From NCBI GenBank assembly GCA_046295455.1, contig JBKBNI010000009.1:1-64000 (forward strand): a stretch of 64,000 nt of DNA. Direction: 5' to 3'. This DNA comes from Thermaurantimonas sp046295455 (GTDB lineage Bacteria; Bacteroidota; Bacteroidia; Flavobacteriales; Schleiferiaceae). A program made the translations under genes and the position numbers. Positions 17,599-26,329 of this stretch are shown piece after piece. Under the pieces are notes generated by a model. That model searched no databases, had not been told where the DNA came from, and saw nothing but the letters and a program-made list of their open reading frames with translations. The number at the start of each line of letters is the position of its first letter. Within the stretch, counting starts at the first letter, position 1.

Positions 17599-18399
17599 TT
17601 ATTTTTTAATTATTTTAAACTCAATAAATCTGCCTTCATAGGTGCGGATATTTAGCGCCTTGCTATTGTCGAGGATGATATACTGTCCACGAATGCCTGT
17701 TAGTATTCCTTTTATGCTATCTGTCTTTTCAAGATTTAAGGTTGTTATGTTTTCGGGGATTGAAATTTTTGGGTATTCAAACCGATACATAGTGTTGTCG
17801 GCCGAGAAATCATGGATTTGGTTTGGGTATGCTTTTTTGAGTGTTTCTTTAATTTCTGTCAGATCGATATCTGGGTCTTTCCACATGAGCATGTTGCGCC
17901 ATGATGTTTTGTCAGAGAAATGTTTTTTTAATTCCATTTCCCACATGCCGGCCTCATACCTGTTAGACAAGCTGAGCAGAGGTAGGGCAACGGCTGCTCC
18001 CTGATCAATCCATCGGGTTCCCTGCTGGCTTGTACGGGTCACACCTACCTTTAGGCCGCCTGATATAGCGAGATAGACTGTGTGGGGCTGCAGTTGATAG
18101 GCTTTTTCAAATTCCAGATCTCGCTCTTCTATTCCCAGATGAGCTCGGCTAAGTTCGGGTTTTAGGATGGCGTCCGATGCCTGGGGTAGGGTAAAGAAAC
18201 ACGTCTGACAAAAATTCATCCGATAAACAGATTCTACAATTTTTCCGCAAAAACATTTTATTCTGTGTTTATAAGTGATTTTAAGGTAATAACCCAGCAA
18301 GTCGTTAAGAAAAAATACATCCTTTTCGGTATTGAGGTAATATCGGACTGGATTATCCTGAAAAACAGTCATTTTATTTAAAAATCCCTGGTAAGTCAT
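17599..18399 (-). CDS. DUF2797 family protein
   Basis: A 266-residue protein of the DUF2797 family; function unknown. The family core is visible: KVGVTR followed by RWIDQGA, which resembles a nuclease-like or GIY-YIG-like strand-helix arrangement, though I see no proven active site. Upstream of it CFCG (about 49-52) and CQTC (about 65-68) form a probable zinc ribbon. There is no signal peptide. The family is widespread in Bacteroidota and Actinobacteria, so conservation, not context, is the main argument for function. It is divergent from the GH3-like gene, with 46 bases between them. Confidence 0.8.
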   Translation of the reverse strand: MTYQGFLNKMTVFQDNPVRYYLNTEKDVFFLNDLLGYYLKITYKHRIKCFCGKIVESVYRMNFCQTCFFTLPQASDAILKPELSRAHLGIEERDLEFEKAYQLQPHTVYLAISGGLKVGVTRTSQQGTRWIDQGAAVALPLLSLSNRYEAGMWEMELKKHFSDKTSWRNMLMWKDPDIDLTEIKETLKKAYPNQIHDFSADNTMYRFEYPKISIPENITTLNLEKTDSIKGILTGIRGQYIILDNSKALNIRTYEGRFIEFKIIKK

Positions 18400-18445
18400 A
18401 CTTAAAGTTTACATTATTTTTACACACGGTAAAAATATCGAGAGC

Positions 18446-19966
18446 ATGCTGAAGTCCATTATCAATAATGTACTCAAATGGAATTTGCAAACCAGATTAG
18501 ATGAGATGGATTATTTCAAGGATTTTCCTGAAAAAGTTCAGCGAAGAATCCTCAGAGATCTAATCGATGAAGCTCGATACACGGAATATGGGGTTAAGCA
18601 CAGTTTTCCTAAAATTGAATCTTACGAAGACTTCCGAAAGTTTGTGCCTATCGTACAGTATGAGCAACTTGAGTCTTACATCAACCGGATAAAGAAAGGA
18701 GAGCACAATGTCATGTGGCCTGGCGAAATTTCCTACTTTGCCAAATCATCGGGTACCACAAACGACCGCAGTAAGTATATCCCTGTAAGTCAGAATGCTC
18801 TTGAAGAATGTCATTTTAAGGCCGGACGAGACATGCTTGGCATCTACTTCAGTCTGTTTCCGGAGAGTAGGCTTTTTCATGGATTAAGCCTGAGAATCGG
18901 AGGAAGCACTCAGTTTATCAATGAAGCGAATGGCAGTTATTCGGGAGATTTAAGTGCTATTTTGATCAAAAATTTCCCGGCATGGGTGCAGTGGCGTTCT
19001 ACGCCAAGCCAGGAGATCGCCTTAATAAGCGATTGGGAAGAAAAAATTGAAAAAATCATTGATATTACAACGAAGGAAAATGTCACGAGCATGGCAGGCG
19101 TTCCGTCCTGGCTATATGTAATGGCTCAGCGCATTTTAGATAAGCTCGGGGTGCGGCATCTGCACGAAATATGGCCTGAAATGGAGCTTTACATTCATGG
19201 AGGCGTTAGTTTTACCCCATATCGTCATGCTTTCGAAAAGTTGCTTCCGGGCAACAAAGTTCACTACCTTGAGACCTATAATGCTTCGGAGGGTTTTTTT
19301 GGCATTCAGGATCAACTCAACCCGGGAAGTATGCTGCTGATGCTGGACTATGGGATCTTCTACGAACTGATACCTGTAGAATACTTAGACGATAATCCGC
19401 TTGAACACATTATCCCGGTTTGGGAGGCATATACGGGCGTCAACTATGCTCTGGTCATCTCCACTAATGCGGGTCTGTGGAGATATATACCCGGTGATAC
19501 CATCGTATTTACAGAGACCAGACCCCTTCGCTTTTACATTTCGGGGCGCACAAAACTTTTTATTAATGCATTTGGAGAGGAGTTAATGATCGAGAACGCC
19601 GAAAAAGCCATTCAGGCAGCATGTCTCGCCACTCAAGCTGAAGTACGCGATTTCACGGCCGGCCCCTGTTACTTTGACCGTAAGTCCAGCGGTGCACACG
19701 AATGGATTATTGAATTTTCCAAGTTGCCGTCGGATTTTGAATACTTCTGTACAGTTCTTGATTCTTCCCTGCGCGATCTAAATTCCGACTATGACGCCAA
19801 GCGATACAAGGATATGACCCTTAAATTTCCGATAGTCCATATTGCGTCTGAAAATTTGTTTTACAATTGGTTGAAATCTAAGAACAAACTTGGCGGTCAA
19901 AACAAGGTACCCAAGCTTAAAAACGATCGGACAATCTTGGAAGAGTTATTGACAATGATGAAATGA
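18446..19966 (+). CDS. GH3-family acyl-adenylate-forming enzyme
   Basis: A 506-residue homologue of the plant GH3 auxin/jasmonate-amido synthetases, which adenylate a carboxylic acid and join it to an amino acid. The ATP-binding motif I is FAKSSGTTNDRSKYIP (SSGTT at 101-105). Motif II is YNASEGFFGIQ, and a later YIPGDT / FYISGRTKLFINAFGEE segment corresponds to motif III and the hinge to the C-terminal domain. Full length and intact motifs suggest an active ligase; the bacterial substrate is unknown. The stop overlaps the next gene by four bases (ATGA), so both products are probably made together. Confidence 0.88.
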   Translation: MLKSIINNVLKWNLQTRLDEMDYFKDFPEKVQRRILRDLIDEARYTEYGVKHSFPKIESYEDFRKFVPIVQYEQLESYINRIKKGEHNVMWPGEISYFAKSSGTTNDRSKYIPVSQNALEECHFKAGRDMLGIYFSLFPESRLFHGLSLRIGGSTQFINEANGSYSGDLSAILIKNFPAWVQWRSTPSQEIALISDWEEKIEKIIDITTKENVTSMAGVPSWLYVMAQRILDKLGVRHLHEIWPEMELYIHGGVSFTPYRHAFEKLLPGNKVHYLETYNASEGFFGIQDQLNPGSMLLMLDYGIFYELIPVEYLDDNPLEHIIPVWEAYTGVNYALVISTNAGLWRYIPGDTIVFTETRPLRFYISGRTKLFINAFGEELMIENAEKAIQAACLATQAEVRDFTAGPCYFDRKSSGAHEWIIEFSKLPSDFEYFCTVLDSSLRDLNSDYDAKRYKDMTLKFPIVHIASENLFYNWLKSKNKLGGQNKVPKLKNDRTILEELLTMMK

Positions 19967-20793
19967 AGAAAATTGGTCTTTTAGTTATTGCAATGCTGCT
20001 GAATCAGCCGCTGAAGAGTCAGCTGTACGATATTTCTACACTCGATACTGTACTGTGGGTGGAGGATGCAGCTATTCGGTCATTTACTACCGATAACCTA
20101 GGCAACATTTATTTGATCTATGATCAGGAGATACAGAAGATCGTGCCATATCCTCAGGCCAATACACTAAAAATAAGTTTTTCGGAGCCCAATTTAGGCA
20201 GAGTGGCCTCCATCGATCCCTTCAATCCGATGAGAATTTTGGTCAGGTATCAGCCCTTTAACCACATTCTTTTTCTGGACAATAAACTCAATAAGATTCA
20301 GCAATCACTCATGTTGGAAGAGTTGGGGCTGATGGATGTACAACTGGCCAGCATGACCACCCAAAACCGCATTTGGCTCTACGATCAGGTACTTGACCAG
20401 GTGCTTCTTTACAACCCACGAATTGAGGGTATTGAATTTTCAACCCAAAACATTACCCAGCTGCTTGGGACTGAAAATACCCCTCAATACATGCAAAGCG
20501 ATGCAAGTGGCTTGTATCTTTATATCCCAGATGTCGGATTGATGATTTTTGATGTGTTTGGAAACTACATCAAACTGCTTCCGGTGCGAAACCTTAGCTC
20601 TGTACAGATTCGGGACAAAAAACTCTATGGAATGGAAGGTAAAAACATACTTATCAGCGGATTAAACGTCAATTATCTGCGAAGGATTGAACTTCCCTAT
20701 AAAGACCCCATACGTCAGGTGCGCTTTGAAAATCAGTTTATTTTTATCCTTTTTGAAGGTAAGGGGCTCTTAGTGGCGTTGTTTCCGGCTTAA
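19963..20793 (+). CDS. Secreted protein of unknown function, possibly beta-propeller
   Basis: I do not recognise a family with confidence. The 276 residues start with a signal peptide (MKKIGLLVIAMLLNQPLKSQ), so the protein is exported. The body has repeated strand-turn units of the type 'DNLGNIYLIYDQ', 'NRIWLYDQVLDQVLLYNP' and 'DASGLYLYIPDVGLMIFD', consistent with a small propeller or beta-sandwich. No sorting domain or lipobox is seen. It is coupled to the GH3 gene by a four-base overlap. Its TAA at 20791-20793 lies inside the stop region of convergent mtgA. Confidence 0.7.
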   Translation: MKKIGLLVIAMLLNQPLKSQLYDISTLDTVLWVEDAAIRSFTTDNLGNIYLIYDQEIQKIVPYPQANTLKISFSEPNLGRVASIDPFNPMRILVRYQPFNHILFLDNKLNKIQQSLMLEELGLMDVQLASMTTQNRIWLYDQVLDQVLLYNPRIEGIEFSTQNITQLLGTENTPQYMQSDASGLYLYIPDVGLMIFDVFGNYIKLLPVRNLSSVQIRDKKLYGMEGKNILISGLNVNYLRRIELPYKDPIRQVRFENQFIFILFEGKGLLVALFPA

Positions 20794-21488
20794 TGGCAGC
20801 AATGGTGTAAGTGGAGATACGTAATTCCACCAAAGAGGCGCATCTGCCTTAGAATCCAGGCTGATCTTTTCATTACATAAGGGCCGGGAGGATTTGCCCT
20901 CCACTTCCTGGGACTTGGCAGGATTGCAATTATTTGAGAGCATTCTGCGTCTGTTAGGCGTACTGCTGGTTTTTTGAAATAATACTGTGCTGCTGCTTCG
21001 ATACCAAAAACATTCCTCCCCATTTCCACCACGTTCAGATAGGTGGATAGGATGCGCTTCTTTGGCCAGTACAGCTCAAGTAATATCGTGAAATAGACTT
21101 CAAAACCCTTCCGTATCCAACTGCGTCCCGGCCATAGGAAGAGGTTTTTGGCCAATTGCTGACTTATGGTACTGGCACCTCTCCTGATTCGATTGGAGTT
21201 TTTGTTGTGCTTCATAGCCTTTTCAATAGCGCCGAAGTCAAAGCCCCTGTGTTTGAAAAAATTCTGATCTTCTGAGACGATGGCTGCCAGATAGGCGTAT
21301 TCACTGATTTGATCTGCACGCATCCATACGTATCTGAGGGGCAGATTTTCTTTCCGATCTTCAATCAATCTAATGACCATCAGTGGGGTCATCGGCACTG
21401 GCAAAAACCGGTACGCCAGCACCCAAATATTGGTAAAAAACAAAAAATAAAGAGCGATTCGCCTGATGTGTTTAAGGAGCGTCTTCAT
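20790..21488 (-). CDS. mtgA: Monofunctional peptidoglycan transglycosylase
   Basis: A membrane-anchored glycosyltransferase family 51 enzyme that polymerises lipid II into glycan strands. In 232 residues there is one N-terminal membrane helix (about 9-30) and the GT51 motifs: AAIVSEDQNFFKHRGFD (catalytic Glu73), RRGASTISQQLAKNLFLW, RKGFEVYFTILLELYWPKKRIL and YLNVVEMGRNVFGIEAAAQ. No transpeptidase domain follows, which defines MtgA as against class A PBPs. Its start overlaps the end of maf by 17 bases, so maf-mtgA are coupled, a sensible pairing of division and wall-growth functions. Confidence 0.95.
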   Translation of the reverse strand: MKTLLKHIRRIALYFLFFTNIWVLAYRFLPVPMTPLMVIRLIEDRKENLPLRYVWMRADQISEYAYLAAIVSEDQNFFKHRGFDFGAIEKAMKHNKNSNRIRRGASTISQQLAKNLFLWPGRSWIRKGFEVYFTILLELYWPKKRILSTYLNVVEMGRNVFGIEAAAQYYFKKPAVRLTDAECSQIIAILPSPRKWRANPPGPYVMKRSAWILRQMRLFGGITYLHLHHCCH

Positions 21489-22089
21489 GTTCGAGTTGAC
21501 GAACGGTGACTACAAATTGCCTCAAATTTTTATACAGCTCAGCGGTCGGAAGTCCTACTACGTTGGTGTAAGACCCTCGTATCTCCCGCACTTTTACTAT
21601 TCCCAGCCATTCCTGCATTCCATACGAGCCGGCCTTGTCATAGGGCTTGTAGTCGTTTATGTAAAATGTCATCTCATCCTCGCTGATATTTTCAAAATAT
21701 ACTTCCGTACAAACAGAAAATGTCATTTGCAGTCTTGAATGTGACAGGGTAACTCCCGTGTATACCTGATGCCACCGTGCGGATAGCTCTCTGAGCATGG
21801 ATTCGGCCTCTTCTCTGGAACGAGGCTTTCCGAGGGCGTGATCGTCATTCCACACAATGGTGTCAGCTGTGATGAGAATTTGATCAGAATGAAGATTTCT
21901 GAAGAATACAAGGGCCTTTTTCCTGGAAAGATACTCAGGGATCTCCTGCCTGACCAGGTCCGACGGATATGATTCGTCCACGGAGATTTTGACCACCTTG
22001 TAGGGAAGATTCATCTTAAAAATCAATTCATGCCTTCTGGGGCTTGCGGAACCAAGAAGCAGCTCAAATCCTTGAAGTATGATATTCAT
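21472..22089 (-). CDS. maf: Maf-like nucleoside triphosphate pyrophosphatase
   Basis: Maf proteins hydrolyse non-canonical or modified nucleoside triphosphates to monophosphates and are linked to septum inhibition. LGSASPRRHELI (about 12-23) is the N-terminal signature, with VDESYP, the active-site stretch ITADTIVWND and LGKPRSREEAESMLREL. The 205-residue length is normal. It lies 7 bases after the MFS gene and overlaps mtgA. Confidence 0.93.
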   Translation of the reverse strand: MNIILQGFELLLGSASPRRHELIFKMNLPYKVVKISVDESYPSDLVRQEIPEYLSRKKALVFFRNLHSDQILITADTIVWNDDHALGKPRSREEAESMLRELSARWHQVYTGVTLSHSRLQMTFSVCTEVYFENISEDEMTFYINDYKPYDKAGSYGMQEWLGIVKVREIRGSYTNVVGLPTAELYKNLRQFVVTVRQLEHEDAP

Positions 22090-22096
22090 GGGATAG

Positions 22097-23419
22097 TTAT
22101 ATGTATCGGGATGCTTTTTTCTTCCTCACCTCACGGAGCTTTACTCCCGAGAGAAAAATTATAGAGAGAAGGAAGAACAATGCCAGTATCAATGCCGATG
22201 TTTTCATATTGCCGGTCAGACCGATTATTGAGCCGTACAGGAATGTACCGATTACAATGGCAATTTTTTCTGTGACATCGTAAAAACTAAAAAAACTAGT
22301 AGTGTTTTCTGTGGGCGGAATCATTTTTGAGTACGTGGAGCGCGCCAGAGATTGGATTCCTCCCATGACCAGCCCTACCGTGGATCCAAGTGCAAAAAAT
22401 TTGTAAATCACATATTTGTCGGAAGCTTCGAGAAAATATGCCAATGTGGAAATAGTGATCCATACACTTACATTGACCATGAGCGCGCGTACGTTTCCGA
22501 CCTTAGAGGAGATGTATGAAAACAGCTGTGCCCCGGCGATTCCAAAGAATTGAATTAGCAAGATTGTGAGGATCAGTTGTTTGGATTCCAGCTTTAGTTC
22601 CTGACTTCCAAACAAAGTTGAGATCAGAATGATGGTTTGCACTCCTACACTAAACAGGAAGAATGAAAAGAGATACAATTTCAGATAAGGCATCCGCAGT
22701 ATCTGCTTAAAAACTTGTCGTATCCGAATGTATCCTGCCACGAGGTATGCGCGTCTGTACATCCTTCGCCTGGGAGAGTTGGGAAGATATTTAAAGGTGA
22801 TCTGCGCAAATCCCGCCCACCAAATCCCGACAGTCAAAAAACTAAACCTCGTGGCCTGGGCAGCGTTTTTAAAACCGAATGTTTCGGGATATGTGATGGT
22901 TATTAAATTGAATATCAATAAGATACTGCTACCAAGGTATCCCAGGGAGTAGCCTCGGGCACTTAGCTCATCGTGCTGCTCGGGGGGAGCTATTTCTGGA
23001 AGATACGAATTGTAAAATACAATTGACCCCCAAAATCCAATGCTTGCCAACGTGCTGAATAACAGGGCCATGATAACCTGGTTTTCATTTGTAAAAAAAA
23101 ATAAAGCTGTCGAACTCGATGCTCCGAGGTAGCAAAATAGGCGCAGAAAAAACTTTTTGTTGCCCGTGTAATCCGCAATACCCGAGAGCAGGGGTGAGAG
23201 TAATGCTACTACCAGAAAACTCCAGGACAGAGAGTAGCTGTATAGTTCTGAATTTTGGTAGCTCTTGCCCATAAATTTTACCGTGGCGTTGCCTGTGCCG
23301 GTCACTGTGGCGTAGTAAATTGGAAATATAGCCGTACCTATGACCAACGAATACACAGAGTTTGCCCAGTCATAAAATGCCCAGGTCCATTGCTCTTTTG
23401 GCAACTTACGTCTGTACAT
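22097..23419 (-). CDS. MFS transporter, UMF1/Atg22-like family
   Basis: A 440-residue polytopic membrane protein of about 12 helices. The opening WTWAFYDWANSVYSLVI and the later GGIQSLARSTYSKMIPP are the signature of the UMF1/Atg22-like branch of the major facilitator superfamily, whose yeast relative exports amino acids from the vacuole. The bacterial substrate is unknown. It heads the MFS-maf-mtgA run (gap of 7 bases to maf). The upstream methyltransferase gene ends 35 bases before it. Confidence 0.85.
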   Translation of the reverse strand: MYRRKLPKEQWTWAFYDWANSVYSLVIGTAIFPIYYATVTGTGNATVKFMGKSYQNSELYSYSLSWSFLVVALLSPLLSGIADYTGNKKFFLRLFCYLGASSSTALFFFTNENQVIMALLFSTLASIGFWGSIVFYNSYLPEIAPPEQHDELSARGYSLGYLGSSILLIFNLITITYPETFGFKNAAQATRFSFLTVGIWWAGFAQITFKYLPNSPRRRMYRRAYLVAGYIRIRQVFKQILRMPYLKLYLFSFFLFSVGVQTIILISTLFGSQELKLESKQLILTILLIQFFGIAGAQLFSYISSKVGNVRALMVNVSVWITISTLAYFLEASDKYVIYKFFALGSTVGLVMGGIQSLARSTYSKMIPPTENTTSFFSFYDVTEKIAIVIGTFLYGSIIGLTGNMKTSALILALFFLLSIIFLSGVKLREVRKKKASRYI

Positions 23420-23454
23420 GAAAAAATTTTCGGGCTAAGATAGAAACGGACCTT

Positions 23455-24045
23455 TTAATGGCTCTTTTTTTTCAAATGGAAAAAGAACTCTCTTCCAAGC
23501 CTGGGTTTGATGCTTTTTGTACATCTTTCGAGAGTGATGATGTCGAAATGCTTTGAAAATCGGGTTACATATTCGTCATAGCACCCCCCAAAGGGTGGCC
23601 CTTCATTGGTAAGCGGGAAATCAAACAGGAGCCCGGCTACCTGCCCTCCTGTGTGTAAGAGTTGATACGTCGTTTGAACATATGAATCTCTCAGAGACGG
23701 GTCGAGTGCACAAAAAAATGTTTGCTCCAGTATAAAGTCAAAACACACGTTTTTCAACTCAAAAAAGTCACTGTGAATCAATTGATGTATTGGAAAGTCG
23801 GGCATTCTCTCAGCAAAGTTTTGCAGAGGCACATGCGCTATATCTACCACAAATATGTTTTTATATCCCTGTCGGTAGAGTGTTTCAGCTTCATATGAAT
23901 TTCCGGCACCGGGTATAAGGATGGACGCTTGCTTTGGGATATGTGTGTGAGCAAAATCTATCAGAGCAGGAGAGGGATATCCAATATCCCAGCCCGTCTG
24001 ACCGGAATTCCAGCGCTCGGTCCAGTACGCTTGATCGAAGATCAT
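23455..24045 (-). CDS. TPMT-family SAM-dependent methyltransferase
   Basis: A 196-residue class I methyltransferase of the thiopurine methyltransferase-like family. AYWTERWNSGQTGWDIGYPSPAL is the family opening (a TPMT-type W..GxTgWd pattern), LIPGAGNSYEAETL is the SAM-binding Gly-rich loop, VVDIA ends strand two, and EQTFFCALDPSLR is the conserved post-motif region. Substrates in bacteria include thiols, halides or tellurite; none can be assigned here. Its start overlaps the T9SS cargo gene upstream by four bases, the typical spacing within this minus-strand run. Confidence 0.87.
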   Translation of the reverse strand: MIFDQAYWTERWNSGQTGWDIGYPSPALIDFAHTHIPKQASILIPGAGNSYEAETLYRQGYKNIFVVDIAHVPLQNFAERMPDFPIHQLIHSDFFELKNVCFDFILEQTFFCALDPSLRDSYVQTTYQLLHTGGQVAGLLFDFPLTNEGPPFGGCYDEYVTRFSKHFDIITLERCTKSIKPRLGREFFFHLKKKSH

Positions 24046-24860
24046 GGAATCCAGATTTTATGAACATTGAGAATCTGATGGTGGTGAGATACTTGTAAAA
24101 TGTACATTCCGCTGCTAAGTCCGTGAAGGTCCATTGAGGCGTAGTCGACCAGATCAAATGTCTTTGAAATCAAAAGCCTTCCATCAATGGTAAAAAGATT
24201 AAGGTCTGTAAATGGATGGGCAGATTGAATATTGATATACTTGAAAATAGCCGGATTAGGATAGACTCTTAGCTTATTGATCTTTTCTTGTTCTGGTATC
24301 GAAACTATAGCTTCATTGACAAAAAGGCTTCCTAATATGGTTTGATCACCGGATGTCGTACCATTGTTATTCACTGCATTGACCGAAGTATAGAAGGCTA
24401 CAGGTCCCGAACCGGCAGGTGGAGCGGTCCATTGGACTTCCCAGATTCGAGCATTGTTTGAGCCTAGGGTTCCCTGAGAGGTATGGGATACATATTGGTT
24501 GTTGAGCCTGAGTTGGCTTTGGTTATTTAGTAGTGTCCATGTCCCGGCGTGGACTGGATTGGTTGTAGTATTGGTTTGGGCTGTGAGCATAAATCCAAAC
24601 CGATTGAATGTTGGATGCTGAGCGCTTATGGTAATGAGATAATTTGTATTTGGTACGTAACCATTGGAAGGTATATTGCTCAGGATGAGGTTGCTTCCCG
24701 TTGTAGGCTGTCCACCATGGCAACTTGTGCAGTTCAGACCGTTATCAATCGGTGCACCGGTGTAGCCAGCCGAAAAAGCACCATTTGAATTAGAATTGAC
24801 CACACCTGTTATGATTATTAAGGCAAGTATTGTTAGGAGATATTTAGTAGTTTTTTTCAT
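24042..24860 (-). CDS. Secreted choice-of-anchor V-type protein with T9SS sorting domain and a CxxCH motif
   Basis: A 272-residue exported protein. Signal peptide (about 1-23), then the segment GYTGAPIDNGLNCTSCHGG containing CxxCH (Cys44, Cys47, His48), a covalent c-type heme attachment pattern; a beta-sandwich body (about 55-180) of the choice-of-anchor V type; and a C-terminal T9SS type A sorting domain with LRVYPNP (about 197-203), GRLLISK and LSSGMYILQV. It should be delivered by the T9SS to the cell surface. Whether heme is actually bound is unknown: the Cys-His motif recurs in this family but I know of no proof. It overlaps lpxK by 17 bases and the methyltransferase gene by four. Confidence 0.83.
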   Translation of the reverse strand: MKKTTKYLLTILALIIITGVVNSNSNGAFSAGYTGAPIDNGLNCTSCHGGQPTTGSNLILSNIPSNGYVPNTNYLITISAQHPTFNRFGFMLTAQTNTTTNPVHAGTWTLLNNQSQLRLNNQYVSHTSQGTLGSNNARIWEVQWTAPPAGSGPVAFYTSVNAVNNNGTTSGDQTILGSLFVNEAIVSIPEQEKINKLRVYPNPAIFKYINIQSAHPFTDLNLFTIDGRLLISKTFDLVDYASMDLHGLSSGMYILQVSHHHQILNVHKIWIP

Positions 24861-25890
24861 TGTAAATCTTTTTTAATAGTACATCCATGAACAATTCTTT
24901 GTTTTCAATTTCAAATTTAACGCTCACAATGCGAAACACATCAGGGTGCATTGTTTTTATTTTTTCGGGTACTTTGACCCATTCTTTTTCCGTCATGTAG
25001 CAGACCATGTGTTCAGAAATACATTTATGAAGTGTTTCAATCCACATTGATTCAGGAATGCACTGATGATCTCTGAATGCCCTATGCTGTAAAAGGTTGA
25101 TGCCTTTGTGCTCCAAATATTTTCTCAGATAAGATGGATTTGCAAGGGTTGTGATCAGCATACCCTTTTTTGGGATGGCTTCTGCAGTATATCCATTAAA
25201 ATCAGGATGCGAAATACTGTTGACCAACTTTGCATAAAAAACCGGAGCGTCAGAATATTTTTTAATCTTATTTTCAAGACTTTGCTTTTGTTGTGTTTTG
25301 ACTTCTTTAGGAGTTTTGGTTACAACTACAGCATCGGCGATTCGTGCCCTTGATCGCAGATCTCTCAGAGTTCCTGCCGGTATGAGATAGTCATCCGTAA
25401 AAGGAAGATCCCATGTAGTAAGGAGTATACTGACCGTTGGTACAATTGGTCTGTGCTGAAGAGCGTCATCTAACAAAATGAGGGTTCGGTCGGGCATTTC
25501 ACATAGGATTCTTTCAACTCCTTCCACCCGTTTTTCACATACGGCAACAGGCAATTCCGGAAATTTTATCTTCAATAGCAGTGGTTCATCTCCTGTTTCT
25601 AAATAGTCTGAATACTCAAAAACCCACCTGAATCCCTTTGTCTTCCGGCCATATCCCCTGGAGAGTACTGCCACATTAAATGATTTTTTCAATTGATCGG
25701 CTAAAAATTGAGTCATGGGCGTTTTACCTGTGCCCCCCATCGAAAGGTTTCCAATGGCAATAACCGCCACATCCGAAAATTTTCTGCTGCGCAGTATTCC
25801 TTTGTCATATAAAAAGTGACGAATGACCAACACCAGTTGTGTCAATAGCGACAAAGGGAAAAGAGCAAGTCTCAAAATTAATGATTTCAA
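24844..25890 (-). CDS. lpxK: Tetraacyldisaccharide 4'-kinase
   Basis: LpxK phosphorylates the 4' position of the lipid A precursor at the inner face of the inner membrane. The 348-residue protein has an N-terminal membrane-associating helix (about 5-25), a Walker A loop IGNLSMGGTGKTP (about 47-58), LSRGYGRKTKGF and the DDALQHR motif, corresponding to DDGFQHR in proteobacterial enzymes, which contains the catalytic Asp. All point to active lipid A synthesis, so the organism makes LPS or a related lipid. The start at 25890 is the first in-frame ATG; the gene is divergent from the receiver gene across about 49 bases. Confidence 0.94.
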   Translation of the reverse strand: MKSLILRLALFPLSLLTQLVLVIRHFLYDKGILRSRKFSDVAVIAIGNLSMGGTGKTPMTQFLADQLKKSFNVAVLSRGYGRKTKGFRWVFEYSDYLETGDEPLLLKIKFPELPVAVCEKRVEGVERILCEMPDRTLILLDDALQHRPIVPTVSILLTTWDLPFTDDYLIPAGTLRDLRSRARIADAVVVTKTPKEVKTQQKQSLENKIKKYSDAPVFYAKLVNSISHPDFNGYTAEAIPKKGMLITTLANPSYLRKYLEHKGINLLQHRAFRDHQCIPESMWIETLHKCISEHMVCYMTEKEWVKVPEKIKTMHPDVFRIVSVKFEIENKELFMDVLLKKIYNEKNY

Positions 25891-25915
25891 TATTTTAATT
25901 TTTCATTTAAATGAT

Positions 25916-25923
25916 ACATTTGT
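25916..25923 (+). promoter_or_regulatory. -7 promoter element before the lone receiver gene (TACATTTG)
   Basis: Exact TAnnTTTG match 16 bases before the ATG at 25940. No convincing -33 TTG at the usual distance. Confidence 0.55.
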
Positions 25924-25939
25924 GTAATTATTAATTGTG

Positions 25940-26329
25940 ATGACAAATAAAAAGCAAATAATGGTGGTCAACGACGATCAGATCCAAAACCTGGTATGTC
26001 GCAAAGTTTTTACAATGAATCTGGATGGAGTAGAGGTGATAGATTTTATTGACCCGATAGAGGCATTATCTGCAATAAAGGATGGCAAGGCTAATCCAAA
26101 ATTTATTTTGGTGGATGTAAATATGCCCGGAATGAACGGTTGGGAATTTATCGAACATGTTGAAAAGGAAGGGCGCAAATATCCCGTGGTGTTGTTTACT
26201 GCCTCGGTAGACGAAGAAGATCGCCAACGAGCCAATAAAAATAAGTTGGTCAAAATGTTTCTGGACAAGCCCATGACCAAAGACAAACTCCCACTGCTTG
26301 AACCGCTGCTCAATGGCGAGCATTCCTAG
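25940..26329 (+). CDS. Single-domain response regulator (receiver only)
   Basis: A CheY-like receiver of 129 residues with no output domain. MVVNDDQIQN supplies the acidic pair, FILVDVNMPGMNG the phospho-acceptor (Asp59), VVLFTAS the conserved Thr, and FLDKPM the conserved Lys. I start at the ATG at 25940, not at the GTG one codon upstream. It could act as a phosphate relay or bind a partner; no kinase is adjacent. Its 3' end overlaps the DUF5686 gene by 17 bases, which links it to that outer-membrane protein at least in expression. Confidence 0.88.
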   Translation: MTNKKQIMVVNDDQIQNLVCRKVFTMNLDGVEVIDFIDPIEALSAIKDGKANPKFILVDVNMPGMNGWEFIEHVEKEGRKYPVVLFTASVDEEDRQRANKNKLVKMFLDKPMTKDKLPLLEPLLNGEHS

